NCBI GenBank assembly: GCA_964342305.1
Contig: CAYFGK010000101.1
Location: forward strand, 1-26,436
From: DT-110 sp964342305
GTDB taxonomy: Bacteria > Bacteroidota > Bacteroidia > Chitinophagales > Saprospiraceae
Direction: 5' to 3'
Length of the DNA stretch: 26,436 nt
The notes beneath the pieces are model-generated. The model was not told the origin of the DNA, did no database searches, and saw only the letters and a program-made list of their open reading frames with translations. Both the position numbers and the translations under genes were made by a program. Numbering within the stretch: position 1 is the stretch's first letter; each line of letters opens with the position of its first letter. This document shows positions 25,301 through 26,436 of this stretch, piece after piece.

Positions 25301-25734
25301 ACCTTGCTGATCTCATCGGCACCGAGCTTTTGTACGGCGTAACCCAGGGCTTTTTCGTCGCGTTCGACCCCCAGGGCGGTAACCACTACTTCGGATAATT
25401 CGACATTTTCCGAAAGGGTTACATCGAAGGTTGTTTGGCCATCGAGTTCGAGCTCTTGCGTAGCGTATCCCACATAGGATACCACCAGAACCTCAGCATT
25501 CGGGCCAACCGTTATCTCAAAGGAACCGTCCAGATCAGTAGAAGTACCCTTTCCAGGATTACTCTGAACATAAATATTTGCACCGATAATGGTCAGGCCG
25601 TCTTCGTCGACAACCGTACCGTTGATGGTTTGCTCGTCTTGTGCCTGTGCGGTCCATCCCAAACATAGGAAAACCAGAAACAGGCCAAAGCGGGCTAATT
25701 GTGAAAAATGGGTAGGTAGATAACTACACTTCAT
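22366..25734 (-). CDS. SusC/RagA-family TonB-dependent outer-membrane transporter (SusC2)
   Basis: The 1122-aa TonB-dependent transporter is about 100 residues longer than SusC1. The signal peptide is long (FGLFLVFLCLGWTAQAQ, cleavage after about residue 31). A CarboxypepD_reg-like domain follows (about 35-115, with GLTIIGANIYVQSN and GSFEITVG). The plug comes next, with NALAGKAAGVYVTGSGNGPT, FVVNGIPITN and NVLKGPAASALYGARAADGV. The barrel ends in an aromatic strand (SFGLSINLGF). The extra length includes an extended loop near residues 970-1050 (Asp/Glu/Gly-rich, e.g. GTPENPEYVPNDVEVEPGG), which probably faces the surface or SusD2. No STN domain is present. It heads a two-gene operon whose upstream region carries two copies of TTTCTATAGAAA. 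Confidence 0.95.
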   Translation of the reverse strand: MKCSYLPTHFSQLARFGLFLVFLCLGWTAQAQDEQTINGTVVDEDGLTIIGANIYVQSNPGKGTSTDLDGSFEITVGPNAEVLVVSYVGYATQELELDGQTTFDVTLSENVELSEVVVTALGVERDEKALGYAVQKLGADEISKVKPTNVTNALAGKAAGVYVTGSGNGPTASANINIRGAASLLGNNQPLFVVNGIPITNDLYSFDDGLNGSTTIDFGNAAQIVNPDDIASVNVLKGPAASALYGARAADGVILIETKTGENTEGWGVSINSTTTMETILKLPNYQNEFGFGGGGKYSYLNGTNYIGGKEYYEAYGENWGPRMNGQLIKQFNSDGEAVPFTPAPDNIRNFFRTGVTSINNLAISNSSEEGDFRLSYTNTSNQGIVPNSDLSRNTFQTSIGKRMFDDNLTLRLNGMYVRSASGNVPNAGYDESSSVMYGWLWYPRQVEIDDLRDYWEPGLEGVQQRYVEDLWVNNPWFIANENTNSFQSNRLIGNAVATYNFSDRFNVRFRFGADVVDDQRQYRRAPSTKATPGENGSYREDEISFQETNTELLLSYNTGLSDNSDFDVELKVGGNLMQQNAKYLVANNPELKFPGTSESVYTLTNAQSGVQVESQTTEQAINSVFGIASFSFKNFLYLDATLRQDWSSTLVDPEAGIDNSDYGFLYPSVSASAILSEALQIPASSPISFLKIKGNYAEVGNGAPPYSFGNTFTPQAAYGGNSVFTTSRTIADPNLTNERTRAYEAGIDLRFFGDRLRFDATYYNMLSFDQVINLPVAASSGYDFITTNGGEISNKGVEIFLAARPVQTSDFYWDVTLNFGRNRAIVESLPDVVTSGRYSIVADLFPGDEGGADLEFVAEEGEPLGQLYGLGFQRVPSGPYAGQIIHENGLPQLTTEKVSAGTYQPDFRAGVYNTLSYKNLSLGFLFDGSFGGNIYSRTHALMATGGTITNEDDPNLDLLTTEGRTVYSVDYDAAGDPIYTLEQAGGIVGPGVKNIGTPENPEYVPNDVEVEPGGAGYTGYFYNYYGNGFNRDNIEAATYDATYVKLREVSLTYTLPTTLTDRMGLGRAQVSLVGRNLLLFTDVPSIDPETFSIRNGLFVPGFESTQLPSTRSFGLSINLGF

Positions 25735-25762
25735 ATAGGATTCTGCTTTGGTGAGTGATTTG

Positions 25763-25774
25763 TTTCTATAGAAA
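25763..25774. promoter_or_regulatory. Palindromic operator candidate TTTCTATAGAAA, proximal copy
   Basis: This perfect 12-bp palindrome is 28 bp before the susC2 start codon. An identical copy lies 146 bp away at 25909-25920, and both are followed by another A on the right. The two-site arrangement in one promoter region suggests a regulator that binds or loops between sites. The regulator is not identified. Confidence 0.5.
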
Positions 25775-25908
25775 ACATTCGAACATACAACCGGCTAATG
25801 GGGAACGAGGGCAATTGTTGGTAATTCTAAGTATGACATCTTGAATAGTGCCATATGTTTTAGAATATTTTGCTGCCGTATCGGAGAATTTTCGTAAAGG
25901 TTACCTGA

Positions 25909-25920
25909 TTTCTATAGAAA
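25909..25920. promoter_or_regulatory. Palindromic operator candidate TTTCTATAGAAA, distal copy
   Basis: This is the second exact copy of the 12-bp palindrome, 174 bp before the susC2 start and 114 bp before the YjbR start. Its position near the middle of the divergent region could let it affect either gene. Confidence 0.5.
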
Positions 25921-26034
25921 ATAATGTGGAATCCTACCTGAGCTAGGCTTTGTTTTTTGGTAATCACCGGTATTCCCAGTATTTACTACCTTTTGCCTGA
26001 ATTAGTCTAATTAAACCAGCCAAGACCATCAAAA

Positions 26035-26385
26035 ATGGATTTAGAAACCTTCCGGCAGCACTGCCTGTCGAAACCCGGTGTCACCGAGGGCTTTCCTTTT
26101 GGTGAAGAAACACTGGTCTTTAAAGTGCTCGACAAAATGTTCGCTACCTTGCGATTGGATGGAGAAGATCCGCGGGCTAACCTAAAATGTGATCCCGAAC
26201 GTGCTCAGGAATTGCGAGCCGGTTATTCCGACATTGAGCCGGGCTACCACATGAACAAAAAGCACTGGAATACCATACATTTGGAGGCGGGAGTGGGTGA
26301 TTATCTCATCGGTGAGTTGATCGATCATTCTTACCACCTGGTGGTAGCTGGCCTGCCGCGAAAAAAGCGAGATACACTGAGTTAA
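26035..26385 (+). CDS. MmcQ/YjbR-family protein
   Basis: The 116-aa cytoplasmic protein matches the YjbR/MmcQ family (PF04237), which has a CyaY-like fold and is sometimes annotated as DNA-binding; its biological role is unclear. Family landmarks are PGVTEGFPFGEETLVFKVLDKMFATL at the N-terminus, NLKCDPERAQELR in the middle, and GYHMNKKHWNTIHL followed by LIDHSYHLVVAGLPRKKR at the C-terminus. Length is full for the family. It stands alone on the plus strand, divergent from susC2, and is unlikely to be part of the uptake locus. Confidence 0.88.
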   Translation: MDLETFRQHCLSKPGVTEGFPFGEETLVFKVLDKMFATLRLDGEDPRANLKCDPERAQELRAGYSDIEPGYHMNKKHWNTIHLEAGVGDYLIGELIDHSYHLVVAGLPRKKRDTLS

Positions 26386-26436
26386 GAGCGTGTTTGGGAT
26401 TTGTTTTTGATGGCGAAAATGTCTAGAATTTGGTTC

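Larger units (their letters stand above)
25735..26034. other. Divergent intergenic region between susC2 and the YjbR gene
   Basis: This 300-bp A/T-rich region contains no gene. It holds the two TTTCTATAGAAA palindromes described separately. On the minus strand, TATGTTCG near 25777-25787 is one base from a Bacteroidota -7 box and could serve susC2. For the plus-strand YjbR gene no convincing promoter pair with correct spacing was seen. Confidence 0.55.

Noticed and set aside
26386..26436. Possible insertion-sequence end, because GCGTGTTTGGGAT at the window edge also occurs near 5451-5463
   Set aside because: A 13-base match alone is weak, no transposase or inverted terminal repeat is visible, and the window ends here.

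Overview
The window looks like a chromosomal segment of a Bacteroidota bacterium, probably from the marine Saprospiria/Lewinella-like group. The support is two complete SusC/SusD outer-membrane uptake pairs, many Bacteroidota-type lipoprotein and FG-GAP proteins, no clear Shine-Dalgarno sequences, and a moderate GC content. Placement below phylum is inference. No rRNA, tRNA, CRISPR array, transposase or regulator gene was found.

Layout. Positions 1-692 carry no gene but hold two diverged copies of a structured repeat, a 20-bp perfect inverted repeat and a terminator. Positions 693-5299 (minus) are susC1-susD1. Divergent from these, 5719-7578 (plus) encodes a secreted FAD-dependent oxidoreductase with an unusual cysteine cluster and an SLH-like tail. 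A short repeat array separates it from a convergent six-gene minus-strand operon running 17380 to 7680: a 14-motif FG-GAP/ASPIC protein, a sodium:solute symporter, a DUF4434 glycosidase-like protein, an AGE-family sugar epimerase, a GHL10-type lipoprotein and a FucP-type sugar permease. Next come a small lipoprotein gene (17557-17991), an overlapping BCCT transporter/universal stress protein pair (18214-20731), the second pair susC2-susD2 (20815-25734) and a YjbR-family gene (26035-26385).

How the genes fit together. The left two thirds (693-17380) read as one glycan- or sugar-acquisition locus. SusC1/D1 would import an oligosaccharide or glycoconjugate across the outer membrane. The secreted flavoprotein, GHL10 lipoprotein and FG-GAP protein would act at the surface or in the periplasm. 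The SSS and FucP carriers would bring products across the inner membrane, and the AGE epimerase and DUF4434 protein would act in the cytoplasm. The same 14-bp palindrome, TGTGTGCGCACACA, lies upstream of both the flavoprotein and the six-gene operon and nowhere else I noticed, so they are probably one regulon. No polysaccharide-cleaving enzyme of a well-characterised family is present, so the substrate is unknown. SusC2/D2 appears to be under different control: its upstream region carries two copies of another palindrome, TTTCTATAGAAA. The BCCT/USP pair looks like an osmolyte-uptake module.
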